9,053 nt of DNA, from positions 2,943 through 11,995 of the forward strand of contig MGLN01000092.1 in assembly GCA_001796045.1 (NCBI GenBank). Direction: 5' to 3'. A program made the translations under genes and the position numbers. Numbering within the stretch: position 1 is the first letter of the stretch; each line of letters opens with the position of its first letter. This DNA comes from Caulobacterales bacterium RIFOXYB1_FULL_67_16 (lineage in GTDB: Bacteria; Pseudomonadota; Alphaproteobacteria; Caulobacterales; Caulobacteraceae). Under the pieces are notes generated by a model. The model was not told the DNA's origin. It was given only the letters and a program-made list of their open reading frames with translations, and did not search any database. This document shows positions 1 through 6,156 of the stretch, in pieces.

Positions 1-110
1 CTCGGCCGCGCTTGGGCGCGCGGCGCCCTGCCCGTTTCTGATCCATCGACATGGCGCCCCCCGGCACGCTGCATCGAGTTCATGGAACCATAATAGATCG
101 ACGCCGTCAT
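1..110 (-). CDS. Small hypothetical ORF, partial (runs off the left edge), coupled to the upstream membrane-protein gene
   Basis: A minus-strand reading frame starts at an ATG at 110 and stays open to the window edge (36 complete codons seen). Its start overlaps the stop of the preceding gene as ATGA, and a GGAAGG ribosome-binding sequence lies about 9 nt upstream of the ATG. This is the same coupling used by the nuo genes to its right. The visible peptide begins MTASIYYGSMNSMQRAGG and becomes rich in Arg, Ala and Gly. I do not recognise it. It does not resemble the N-terminus of NuoF, the complex I subunit usually encoded after NuoE. An alternative start at 52 in another frame, after a GGGGGG run, would give a very basic peptide beginning MSMDQKRAGRR. 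With so few codons, which frame is real remains uncertain. Confidence 0.35.
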   Translation of the reverse strand, partial: MTASIYYGSMNSMQRAGGRHVDGSETGRAPRAQARP

Positions 111-388
111 GACGACGCGCCTTCCAGCTCGCGCATCCGGCGCTTGTGGTGCCGCGTGCGGGTGTAGACGGCGCCTATGACGCAGACCCAGCCCAGCCCC
201 AGCATGACGTAGGAGGCGGTGAAGGCCCACTCGCCCAGGCCCGCCGTACCCTGGCGGGTCATCAAGATCAGCACGGCGGCCCCGACCACGAGCGCGAGCC
301 CGCCCGCGCGCAGGGGGCGCGCGACCTGGCGCAGCTCCTTGCGGTAGGCGGCGCGGCCTTCGTCGCTGTCGAGGTCAGGCGCAGGCAT
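107..388 (-). CDS. Small two-helix membrane protein of unknown function inside the nuo operon
   Basis: A 93-residue protein whose ATG shares its A with the nuoE stop codon (TGATG), so it is probably translated by ribosomes finishing nuoE. A GAGAAGG sequence sits about 10 nt upstream of the start. The N-terminal 27 residues are charged. Two hydrophobic segments follow at roughly residues 28-44 and 54-75, separated by a short loop, and the tail is strongly basic (TRTRHHKRRMRELE). This predicts a helical hairpin in the inner membrane with a basic cytoplasmic end. I do not recognise a named family and see no cysteine cluster or enzyme motif. Its place in the operon suggests an accessory or assembly role around complex I, but this is inference from position only. 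It is not one of the fourteen standard NDH-1 subunits. Confidence 0.72.
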   Translation of the reverse strand: MPAPDLDSDEGRAAYRKELRQVARPLRAGGLALVVGAAVLILMTRQGTAGLGEWAFTASYVMLGLGWVCVIGAVYTRTRHHKRRMRELEGASS

Positions 389-1065
389 CAGGCCGGGGCC
401 TTCTCGGCCGGGGCCGGATCGCTGTTCGGCAGTTTCAGGATCGGCTGGGCGGCCGAACCGTCATAGAGGGCGGGGTCCAGCAGGGTCTTGGCCCCGCCGT
501 CCGGCGCCGCATTGTGGCGCCCGATGTAGGAGCCCGGCTTGGGGGTCTTGCCGGCGGCGAAGTCGTCGATGATCTGGCCGATCGTCTCGGGCGTCAGGTC
601 TTCGAAATAATAGTCGTTGATCTGGGCCATGGGCGCGTTGGAGCAGGCGCCCAGGCATTCGACTTCCTGCCAAGTGAAGCGGCCATCGGCGGACAGATGA
701 TCCTTGGGACCGATCTTCTCCTTGCAGACCTTCATCAGGTCATTGGCGCCGCGCAGCATGCACGGGGTGGTGCCGCAGACCTGGATCAGGGCGGTCTTGC
801 CGACCGGCTCCAGCATGAACATGGTGTAGAAGGTCGCGACCTCCATCACCCGGATGAAGGGCATGCCCAGCAGTTCGCCGACCGCGCGAATGGCGGGTTC
901 GGAGACCCAGCCTTCCTGCTTTTGCACCAGCCACAGGATCGGGATCACCGCCGACTGGCGACGGTTTTCCGGATATTTCTTGATCCACCATTCGGCCTTT
1001 GCCTTGGTGTCCTTCGAGAAGGCGAACGAGGCCGGTTGTTCCTTGGCGAGACGACGAACGCTCAT
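388..1065 (-). CDS. nuoE: NADH-quinone oxidoreductase subunit E (24 kDa, [2Fe-2S] subunit)
   Basis: A 225-residue NuoE, part of the peripheral NADH-dehydrogenase module of complex I, where it carries the N1a [2Fe-2S] cluster next to NuoF. The four cluster ligands are visible as C97 and C102 (CGTTPC) and C137 and C141 (CLGAC), with the usual spacing for the thioredoxin-like fold. The N-terminal helical part contains the family-typical stretch IPILWLVQKQEGWVS near residues 41-55 and VATFYTMF near 76-83. A Pro/Ala-rich extension after about residue 180 makes it longer than the E. coli protein; such tails are common in alphaproteobacterial NuoE. The frame is open far upstream, but the start at 1065 is chosen because MSVRRL begins the family homology and the ATG overlaps the nuoD stop as ATGA. 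A GGAGA sequence lies about 9 nt upstream. Confidence 0.96.
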   Translation of the reverse strand: MSVRRLAKEQPASFAFSKDTKAKAEWWIKKYPENRRQSAVIPILWLVQKQEGWVSEPAIRAVGELLGMPFIRVMEVATFYTMFMLEPVGKTALIQVCGTTPCMLRGANDLMKVCKEKIGPKDHLSADGRFTWQEVECLGACSNAPMAQINDYYFEDLTPETIGQIIDDFAAGKTPKPGSYIGRHNAAPDGGAKTLLDPALYDGSAAQPILKLPNSDPAPAEKAPA

Positions 1066-2336
1066 CGGTCCACTTCTCCGAAAACGATGTCGAGCGAGCC
1101 CAGGATGGCGGAGACGTCGGCCAGCTGGTGGCCGCGGTTCATCCAATCCATCGCCTGCAGGTGACGGAAGCCCGGCGCCGAGATCTTGACGCGATACGGT
1201 TTGTTGGTGCCGTCCGACACCAGATAGATGCCGAACTCGCCCTTGGGCGCCTCGACGGCCGCATAGACCTCGCCTTCCGGCGTCTTGAAGCCTTCGGTGT
1301 ACAGCTTGAAGTGATGGATCAGGGATTCCATCGACCGCTTCATCTCGCCGCGACGCGGGGGAACGATCTTGTTGTCCTCCAGCATCACCGGCTCGCCGGG
1401 GCAGTTGCGCAGCTTGTGGATGCACTGCTCCATGATCCGCACCGACTGCTTCATCTCCTCGATGCGGCAGAGGTAGCGGTCCCAGCAGTCGCCGTTCTTG
1501 CCCACCGGAATGTCGAATTCCATCTCGGCGTAGCACTCGTAGGGCTGCGACTTGCGCAGGTCCCAGGCGATGTCAGAGCCGCGCAGCATCACGCCGGTGA
1601 AGCCCCAGGCCAGGGCCTGTTCCTTGGACACCACGCCGATGTCTACGTTGCGCTGCTTGAAGATGCGGTTCTCGGTGACCAGGCTCTCGATGTCGGCCAG
1701 GGCCTTGGGGAACTCCAGGCACCAGCGACCGATGTCGTCGATCAGGTCCATCGGCAGGTCCTGGTGGACGCCGCCGGGGCGGAAATAGTTGGCGTGGAGA
1801 CGCGCCCCGCTGGCGCGCTCGTAGAAGACCATCAGCTTCTCGCGCTCTTCGTGACCCCACAGCGGGGGCGTCAGGGCGCCGACGTCCATGGCCTGCATGG
1901 TCGCGTTCAGCAGGTGGTTCCCGATCCGGCCGATCTCCGAATAGAGGACGCGGATCAGCTGGGCCCGGTACGGAACCTCGATGCCCAGCAGCTTCTCGAT
2001 GGCCAGGCAGAAGGCGTGCTCCTGGTTCATCGGCGCCACATAGTCGAGCCGGTCCAGATAGGGCACGTTCTGCAGATAGGTGCGGGCTTCCATCAGCTTT
2101 TCGGTGCCGCGGTGCAGCAGGCCGATGTGCGGATCGACGCGTTCGACGATCTCGCCGTCCAGCTCCAGCACCAGACGCAGCACGCCGTGTGCGGCCGGGT
2201 GTTGCGGGCCGAAGTTGATGGTGAACTTCCGGTCGTCCATCGCCTTGGCGTGGTCGGTGCGGTGATCCACCGGCATATCCTCGAAGGGATCGACGGCGCC
2301 GTTGGCGGGCGCGGTTACGGGGGCTCCGTCAGCCAT
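1062..2336 (-). CDS. nuoD: NADH-quinone oxidoreductase subunit D (49 kDa, quinone-site subunit)
   Basis: A 424-residue NuoD, the NiFe-hydrogenase-large-subunit-like protein of the connecting module. Together with NuoB it forms the ubiquinone reduction site close to cluster N2. The signature FGPQHPAAHG is at residues 42-51, including the quinone-site histidine loop. HIGLLHRGTEKL follows at 70-81, and the tyrosine-containing YLDRLDY is at 93-99. The C-terminus ILGSLDIVFGEVDR is the typical family ending. The first 35 residues are a variable Ala/Pro and acidic leader. NuoC and NuoD are separate proteins here, unlike the fused NuoCD of E. coli. The start at 2336 is supported by a TGATG overlap with the nuoC stop and by AGGAG/AAGGG sequences just upstream. 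The longer open frame upstream lies inside nuoC. Confidence 0.97.
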   Translation of the reverse strand: MADGAPVTAPANGAVDPFEDMPVDHRTDHAKAMDDRKFTINFGPQHPAAHGVLRLVLELDGEIVERVDPHIGLLHRGTEKLMEARTYLQNVPYLDRLDYVAPMNQEHAFCLAIEKLLGIEVPYRAQLIRVLYSEIGRIGNHLLNATMQAMDVGALTPPLWGHEEREKLMVFYERASGARLHANYFRPGGVHQDLPMDLIDDIGRWCLEFPKALADIESLVTENRIFKQRNVDIGVVSKEQALAWGFTGVMLRGSDIAWDLRKSQPYECYAEMEFDIPVGKNGDCWDRYLCRIEEMKQSVRIMEQCIHKLRNCPGEPVMLEDNKIVPPRRGEMKRSMESLIHHFKLYTEGFKTPEGEVYAAVEAPKGEFGIYLVSDGTNKPYRVKISAPGFRHLQAMDWMNRGHQLADVSAILGSLDIVFGEVDR

Positions 2337-2965
2337 CAGCCCTTCACTCCTGCCTTTTCGTCGCCGGGAAGCACGGGCGCCGGATAGTCGGCCCCTTCCC
2401 ACGGCGACAGGAAGTCGAACGTCCGGAATTCCTGGGTCAGCTTGACCGGCTCATAGACGACCCGCTTCTGCTCTTCGTCGTAACGGACCTCGACATAGCC
2501 CGTCATCGGGAAGTCCTTGCGCAGCGGATGGCCCTCGAAGCCGTAGTCCGTCAGCAGGCGGCGCATGTCGGGGTGGCCCGAGAAGATCACGCCGTACATG
2601 TCATAGGCTTCGCGCTCGAACCAGCCGGCCGACGGATAGACCTCGGATACGGTCGGAACGGGCTGGACCTCGTCGGTCGAGACCTTGACGCGAACCCGCG
2701 CGTTCCGGGTCAGCGACAGCAGATGATAGACCACCTCGAACCGCTCCTCGCGGTCGGGATAGTCGGCGCCGCAGACATCCAGCAGCTGCTGGAAGCCGAA
2801 ACGGTCGCGCAGCCCGGTCATGACCTCGACGATCCGCTCACGCGGGGCGACCAGGGTCAGTTCGCCGAACGCCACCTGGGCCTCGACGCCCAAGGCGCCG
2901 ACCAGCTCGGCGCCCATCGGCGTCAGCGCGGCCTCGAACTGGGCCTGAACAGCCAGCGAGCTCAT
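2336..2965 (-). CDS. nuoC: NADH-quinone oxidoreductase subunit C (30 kDa)
   Basis: A 209-residue NuoC, a cofactor-free peripheral subunit of complex I that packs against NuoD and NuoB in the connecting module. The complex I 30-kDa signature spans residues 117-153: EREAYDMYGVIFSGHPDMRR, then LLTDYGFEGHPLRKDFP. The C-terminal part, ending with FDFLSPWEG near 184-191, is also typical of alphaproteobacterial and mitochondrial homologues. The length is normal for an unfused NuoC. The start at 2965 is chosen because MSSLAVQAQF begins the family-like sequence and the ATG overlaps the nuoB stop as ATGA. The upstream ribosome-binding sequence is weak, which fits translational coupling to nuoB. A much longer open frame extends upstream but is out of frame with nuoB and lies inside it. 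Confidence 0.97.
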   Translation of the reverse strand: MSSLAVQAQFEAALTPMGAELVGALGVEAQVAFGELTLVAPRERIVEVMTGLRDRFGFQQLLDVCGADYPDREERFEVVYHLLSLTRNARVRVKVSTDEVQPVPTVSEVYPSAGWFEREAYDMYGVIFSGHPDMRRLLTDYGFEGHPLRKDFPMTGYVEVRYDEEQKRVVYEPVKLTQEFRTFDFLSPWEGADYPAPVLPGDEKAGVKG

Positions 2966-3552
2966 CGGTCGATGGTCCCCGTGCGACGGATCTTCTTCTG
3001 CAGCTGCAGCAGGCCGTACAGCAGCGCCTCCGCCGTCGGCGGGCACCCCGGCACATAGACATCCACCGGCACGACCCGGTCGCAGCCGCGAACAACGCTG
3101 TAGCTGTAGTGGTAGTAGCCCCCGCCGTTGGCGCAGCTGCCCATGGACACGACGTAGCGCGGGTCGGGCATCTGATCGTAGACCTTGCGGATGGCCGGAG
3201 CCATCTTGTTGGTCAGGGTGCCTGCGACGATCATCAGGTCCGAGTGACGCGGGCTGCCGCGCGGGGCCATGCCGAAGCGTTCGACGTCGAAGCGCGGCAT
3301 CGACATCTGGATCATTTCGACGGCGCAGCAGGCCAGGCCGAAGGTCATCCACATCAGCGAGCCGGTGCGCGCCCAGGTGATGACGTCGTCGAGCGAAGCG
3401 GTGAGGAAGCCGCGCTCGCCCAGTTCGGTGTTCACGACCTCGAAGAACTTGTCGTGGACCTTGGGGTCATAGCCCTCGACCGCCGAGCGGGCGGCGGAGT
3501 TGGCGGGGACCATTGCGCCGGGAAGCGGCGACGAAGGCGCGACTATTCCCAT
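2962..3552 (-). CDS. nuoB: NADH-quinone oxidoreductase subunit B (PSST/20 kDa, cluster N2 subunit)
   Basis: A 196-residue NuoB, which binds [4Fe-4S] cluster N2, the last redox centre before ubiquinone. The ligands are visible: the tandem pair C75-C76 in GLACCAVEM, C140 in GSCANGGGYYHYSYSV, and C170 in VPGCPP. The surrounding sequence is highly conserved, for example RFDVERFGMAPRGSPRHSD and GTLTNKMAPA. Two starts are possible. The ATG at 3573 would add seven residues. The ATG at 3552 is preferred because a strong GAAGGGAG ribosome-binding sequence sits 7 nt before it; that sequence would be inside the coding region for the longer form. The chosen start overlaps the 3' end of nuoA by 10 bases. 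The first 20 or so residues are a variable Pro/Ala-rich leader. Confidence 0.96.
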   Translation of the reverse strand: MGIVAPSSPLPGAMVPANSAARSAVEGYDPKVHDKFFEVVNTELGERGFLTASLDDVITWARTGSLMWMTFGLACCAVEMIQMSMPRFDVERFGMAPRGSPRHSDLMIVAGTLTNKMAPAIRKVYDQMPDPRYVVSMGSCANGGGYYHYSYSVVRGCDRVVPVDVYVPGCPPTAEALLYGLLQLQKKIRRTGTIDR

Positions 3553-3920
3553 TCCAGGGCTCCCTTCTTCCATTCATAGATGAAGCCGATGGTCAGGACG
3601 CCGAGGAAGACCATCATCGACCAGAAGGCGAAGATCATTCCGGCTTGCGACAGATCGAACATCGACACCGCCCACGGGAAGAGGAAGGCGACTTCCAGGT
3701 CGAAGATGATGAAGAGGATCGACACCAGATAGAAGCGGACGTCGAACTTCATGCGCGCGTCGTCGAAGGCATTGAACCCGCATTCGTAGGCGGACAGCTT
3801 CTCGGAGTCCGGGCTCTTGGGCGCCAGCAGCATGGGCAGGGCGATGAAGAGCACGCCGATGAAGGCGGCGATGCCGGCGAAGATCAGGACCGGCAGATAT
3901 TCGAGCAGAAATGCGTTCAT
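3543..3920 (-). CDS. nuoA: NADH-quinone oxidoreductase subunit A (ND3-like membrane subunit)
   Basis: A 125-residue NuoA, the bacterial counterpart of mitochondrial ND3, at the junction of the membrane arm and the peripheral arm of complex I. Three hydrophobic helices are seen at about residues 8-33, 62-86 and 95-115. The loop between the first two carries YECGF (45-49); its cysteine corresponds to the ND3 loop cysteine that reports the active/deactive state in mitochondria. The conserved FDLEVAFLFPW follows in helix 2, with acidic residues in the membrane. The C-terminus EWKKGALEWE is typical for the family. This is the first gene of the nuo operon. GAGG about 8 nt upstream of the ATG is the likely ribosome binding site, and the stop codon is TAG. 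Confidence 0.97.
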   Translation of the reverse strand: MNAFLLEYLPVLIFAGIAAFIGVLFIALPMLLAPKSPDSEKLSAYECGFNAFDDARMKFDVRFYLVSILFIIFDLEVAFLFPWAVSMFDLSQAGMIFAFWSMMVFLGVLTIGFIYEWKKGALEWE

Positions 3921-3963
3921 TCAAAGAACCTCGGCCGCCGGGGAGAGGCGGGATTCGGCGCTT

Positions 3964-3990
3964 CTTAGACCCAACCTTCGCCCGGTTCAA
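3964..3990 (-). promoter_or_regulatory. Candidate sigma-70-type promoter of the nuo operon
   Basis: On the minus strand a TTGAAC element (3985-3990) is followed after 15 bp by TCTAAG (3964-3969). TTGAAC is close to the TTGACG -35 box of Caulobacter-type housekeeping promoters, and GTCTAAGA partly resembles their GCTANA -10 box. Transcription would begin about 35-40 nt before the nuoA ATG. The remainder of the 205-bp divergent spacer (3921-4125) must also hold the promoter of the plus-strand transporter gene, for which I see no convincing boxes. The call is a visual motif match only. Confidence 0.4.
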
Positions 3991-4125
3991 ACCCCTGCGG
4001 CGATTGGTTTTTTGTTGAGAACGGATCGCAAATCACGAGGCCATATGTCGCAGCCGCAGCGCTTGCGGTTTTCGCCGCCGACCGGCCGTATTCGCGTCCC
4101 GAAACCGTAACCGAAAGTCATCTCC

Positions 4126-5736
4126 ATGGGCCTGGGCAGCCGTTTTCTGAATGCGGTCGAAAAAGCCGGAAATCGCCTGCCCGATCCGGTGTTTCTGTTT
4201 CTCTGGCTGATCGGCGGCCTGATCCTGCTCAGCCTGGTGGGAGCCGGGCTGGGCTGGTCGGCCGTCAATCCCGTGACCGGAGACAGACTGGTGGCGCAAA
4301 GCCTGTTGTCGCCGGAGAATCTGGAGCAGCTGATCATCGGCATGCCTCGGACCCTGGCCGACTTCCCACCGCTGGGGATCGTCATCACCATCATCTACGG
4401 GGCCTCTGTCGCGGAAAGGACCGGCCTGTTCGCCACGGCGATTCGCGGCGCCCTTTTGAACGCGCCGCGCGCCATACTGACGCCGGTGGTGGTGATCACG
4501 GGCATGGTGTCCCATCACGCCTCGGACGCCTCCTATGTGGTGGTGATACCGCTGGCGGCGGTGATCTTCGCCGCAGCGGGTCGTCACCCCCTGGCCGGAC
4601 TCGCGGCCGGCTTCGCCGCCGTATCAGGCGGTTATGCGGGCAATCTGTTTCCCGGCGCCAGCGACGCCCTGATCCTGGGGATCACCGAGCCGGCGGCGCA
4701 TCTGATCGACCCGTCCTATTCGGTGAATATCGCCGGCAACTGGTTCTTCATTGTCGGGGTGGTGGTCGTCTTCACTCCCATCGTCTGGTTCCTGACCGAC
4801 CGCGTGATCGAACCGCGGCTGGGGCGCTGGATTCCGACAGACGGGGTCGCGGCGCCGGCCGAGTCGGAACGCCAGCCGCTGACGGCCGCAGAGAAGCGGG
4901 GTCTGGCCTGGGCGGGGCTGGCGCTCCTGGGGATGATCGGTCTGTGGAGCCTGATCAGCCTCTTGCCCGGCTCGCCTTTCGTGGATCCCGAGGCCGCGAC
5001 GGAGCAGAGGTTCAATCCGCTGTTCCGTTCGCTGGTGGCCTTCTTCGCCGTGACCTTCTTCGTCATGGGCGGGGCCTATGGGGCGGGATCGGGCTCGATC
5101 CAGTCGCATCGGGATCTGGTGCGGATGATGCGCGACGGGATCGCCCAGCTGGCGCCCTATATCGTCCTGGCCTTCTTCGCCGCCCATTTCGTGGCCATGT
5201 TCAACTGGTCGGGCCTGGGGCCGATTTTGGCGGTGAACGCCGCCGCGGAGCTGAAGACCCTGGCCCTGCCCGCCCCGCTCCTGCTGATCTGCGTCGTCCT
5301 GGTCTCCTGCGTTTTCGACCTGTTCATCGGTTCGGCCTCGGCCAAGTGGTCGGCCCTGGCGCCCGTGGTCGTGCCCATGTTCATGCTGCTGGGCATTTCG
5401 CCCGAGATGACGACCGCCGCCTATCGGATGGGGGACTCGGTGACCAATATCGCCACGCCGCTGATGAGCTATTTCCCGCTGATCCTGACCTTCGCCCAGA
5501 GGTGGGATCCGAGGTTCGGCCTGGGGTCGTTGATGGCGACCATGCTGCCCTATGCGGGCGCCTTCCTGGTGGCGGGTCTGGCTATGGTGGCGGCCTGGGT
5601 GGCGTTCGATCTGCCGGTAGGACCGGGCGTCGGCGTGCACTACGAGCCGCCAGCCCCTGCGGTCGCGGCTCAGGAACCGGCGACGGGCGGGCTTTCGGGC
5701 CCGCACAGTCCGCCGCAAGCGGCGGCGCGGCCGTGA
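4126..5736 (+). CDS. AbgT-family membrane transporter (p-aminobenzoyl-glutamate transporter / MtrF-YdaH type)
   Basis: A 536-residue polytopic inner-membrane protein of the AbgT family. Characterised members import p-aminobenzoyl-glutamate (E. coli AbgT) or export sulfonamides and antimetabolites (MtrF, YdaH); the substrate here cannot be told from sequence. Many hydrophobic helices are visible, the first near residues 22-44. Family hallmarks are MVSHHASDASYVVVIPLAA (127-145), SGGYAGNLFPGASD (167-180), GSASAKWSALAPVVVPMFM (402-420) and RMGDSVTNIATPLMSYFP (434-451). Residues D180, S405, W408, P426, R434, D437 and P445 match, with a constant offset for the last six, the functionally important residues I recall from MtrF. 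A soluble loop lies near 227-260. The last 35 or so residues are a Pro/Ala-rich tail. A TAA stop lies in frame 15 nt upstream of the ATG, so the start is firm, although its ribosome binding site is weak. The gene diverges from nuoA and converges on tRNA-Val. Confidence 0.93.
   Translation: MGLGSRFLNAVEKAGNRLPDPVFLFLWLIGGLILLSLVGAGLGWSAVNPVTGDRLVAQSLLSPENLEQLIIGMPRTLADFPPLGIVITIIYGASVAERTGLFATAIRGALLNAPRAILTPVVVITGMVSHHASDASYVVVIPLAAVIFAAAGRHPLAGLAAGFAAVSGGYAGNLFPGASDALILGITEPAAHLIDPSYSVNIAGNWFFIVGVVVVFTPIVWFLTDRVIEPRLGRWIPTDGVAAPAESERQPLTAAEKRGLAWAGLALLGMIGLWSLISLLPGSPFVDPEAATEQRFNPLFRSLVAFFAVTFFVMGGAYGAGSGSIQSHRDLVRMMRDGIAQLAPYIVLAFFAAHFVAMFNWSGLGPILAVNAAAELKTLALPAPLLLICVVLVSCVFDLFIGSASAKWSALAPVVVPMFMLLGISPEMTTAAYRMGDSVTNIATPLMSYFPLILTFAQRWDPRFGLGSLMATMLPYAGAFLVAGLAMVAAWVAFDLPVGPGVGVHYEPPAPAVAAQEPATGGLSGPHSPPQAAARP
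5687..5725. terminator. Two adjacent GC hairpins at the 3' end of the transporter gene, possible bidirectional stop region
   Basis: Two perfect inverted repeats lie in the last codons of the transporter gene: GCGGGC-TTTCGG-GCCCGC (5687-5704) and CCGCCG-CAAG-CGGCGG (5710-5725). Neither is followed by a T-tract on either strand, so they are not classical intrinsic terminators. Their place between two converging transcription units (the transporter and tRNA-Val) makes a role in stopping or stabilising both transcripts possible. They could also be chance pairings in GC-rich codons. Confidence 0.25.
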
Positions 5737-5747
5737 CGATCGGGAAA

Positions 5748-5824
5748 TGGTAGGCGGCGACGGGTTCGAACCGCCGACCCTCTCGGTGTAAACGAGATGC
5801 TCTGACCAGCTGAGCTAGCCGCCC
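5748..5824 (-). tRNA. tRNA-Val (anticodon UAC)
   Basis: The minus strand folds into a complete cloverleaf. The acceptor stem is GGGCGGC/GCCGCCT. The D arm is GCTC-AGCTGGTCA-GAGC. The anticodon stem TCTCG/CGAGA encloses the loop TTTACAC, whose central TAC (5788-5790) reads valine codons. The T arm is GGCGG-TTCGAAC-CCGTC. The discriminator is A, and CCA is encoded at 5748-5750. The first acceptor pair is G1-U72 instead of the usual G-C. The gene lies 34 bp downstream of the HU gene on the same strand, and its 3' end is 11 bp from the stop of the convergent transporter gene. No obvious promoter fits in the gap before it, so it may be transcribed together with HU. Confidence 0.97.
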
Positions 5825-5835
5825 CCATACGGGAA

Positions 5836-5853
5836 GCAGGGCTTATGCCCTGC
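5836..5853 (-). terminator. Hairpin directly after the HU stop codon, weak terminator or processing site
   Basis: A perfect 7-bp inverted repeat GCAGGGC/GCCCTGC with a 4-nt loop lies 5 nt after the HU stop codon and 11 nt before the tRNA-Val 5' end. On the minus strand it is followed by TTCCC, not a real U-tract, so termination would be weak. It may instead stabilise the HU mRNA 3' end while a longer transcript continues into the tRNA, where processing of the tRNA 5' end would separate the two. Confidence 0.45.
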
Positions 5854-5858
5854 CCCCC

Positions 5859-6134
5859 TCAGCCGTTCAAGGCGCTTTTCAGCCCTTCGCCCGGGCGGAA
5901 GCGGGCGGTGCGAGAGGCGGGGCGCGGGACGGCCTCGCCCGTCTGGGGGTTGCGAGCCACCCCGGCCTTGCGGTCGACGGACGTGAAGCTGCCGAAGCCG
6001 ATCAGCTTGACGTCCTGGCCGTTCGTCAGGGCGTCCGCCACCCCGTCGGTAAAGGCCTCGAGCGCCGCCTTGGCCTGGTCGCGGCTGATGTTCGCGGCTG
6101 CGGCCATGCGGCCGATAAGTTCGGCTTTCGTCAT
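5859..6134 (-). CDS. hup: HU-family nucleoid DNA-binding protein
   Basis: A 91-residue histone-like protein of the HU/IHF family, which binds and bends DNA as a dimer to organise the nucleoid. The N-terminal helical dimerisation body (residues 1-40, beginning MTKAELIGRMAAAA) is followed by the family signature GFGSF at 46-50. The DNA-binding arm carries RNPQTGEAV at 61-69, including the proline at 63 that intercalates into the minor groove. The C-terminal RPASRTARFRPGEGLKSALNG is more arginine-rich than the lysine-rich E. coli counterparts. The sequence fits HU better than IHF alpha or beta, but this rests on visual comparison. The start at 6134 has a strong GGGGAGGG ribosome binding site 6 nt upstream. 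The longer open frame would read through the promoter. The gene lies downstream of lon and has its own promoter. Confidence 0.95.
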   Translation of the reverse strand: MTKAELIGRMAAAANISRDQAKAALEAFTDGVADALTNGQDVKLIGFGSFTSVDRKAGVARNPQTGEAVPRPASRTARFRPGEGLKSALNG

Positions 6135-6156
6135 GTCGTCCCTCCCCAAGTCCGTC

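Noticed and set aside
999..2387. Long plus-strand open frame of 462 codons opposite nuoD and nuoE
   Set aside because: It lies antisense to unmistakable nuoD/nuoE coding sequence. Its His/Val/Leu/Gln-rich translation has no family features. Such frames are expected opposite GC-rich genes.
2962..3573. Longer NuoB starting at 3573
   Set aside because: The strong ribosome-binding sequence GAAGGGAG would lie inside the coding region; it is correctly placed for the ATG at 3552.
3981..3996. GGTTCAAACCC near the nuo promoter, resembling a tRNA T-loop or an att remnant paired with the nearby tRNA-Val
   Set aside because: The flanking bases cannot form the 5-bp T stem, no other tRNA arms are present, and it does not match the 3' end of the tRNA-Val here. 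It is better explained as the TTGAAC -35 element.
4015..4047. TTGAGA and CCATAT/CATATG as promoter boxes for the transporter gene
   Set aside because: The spacing (about 20-21 bp) and box quality fit neither a housekeeping nor a sigma-32 promoter well.
4624..5718. Minus-strand open frame of 364 codons opposite the AbgT-family gene
   Set aside because: The translation is Arg/His/Gln-rich with no hydrophobic or enzyme motifs, while the plus strand encodes a clear AbgT-family transporter.
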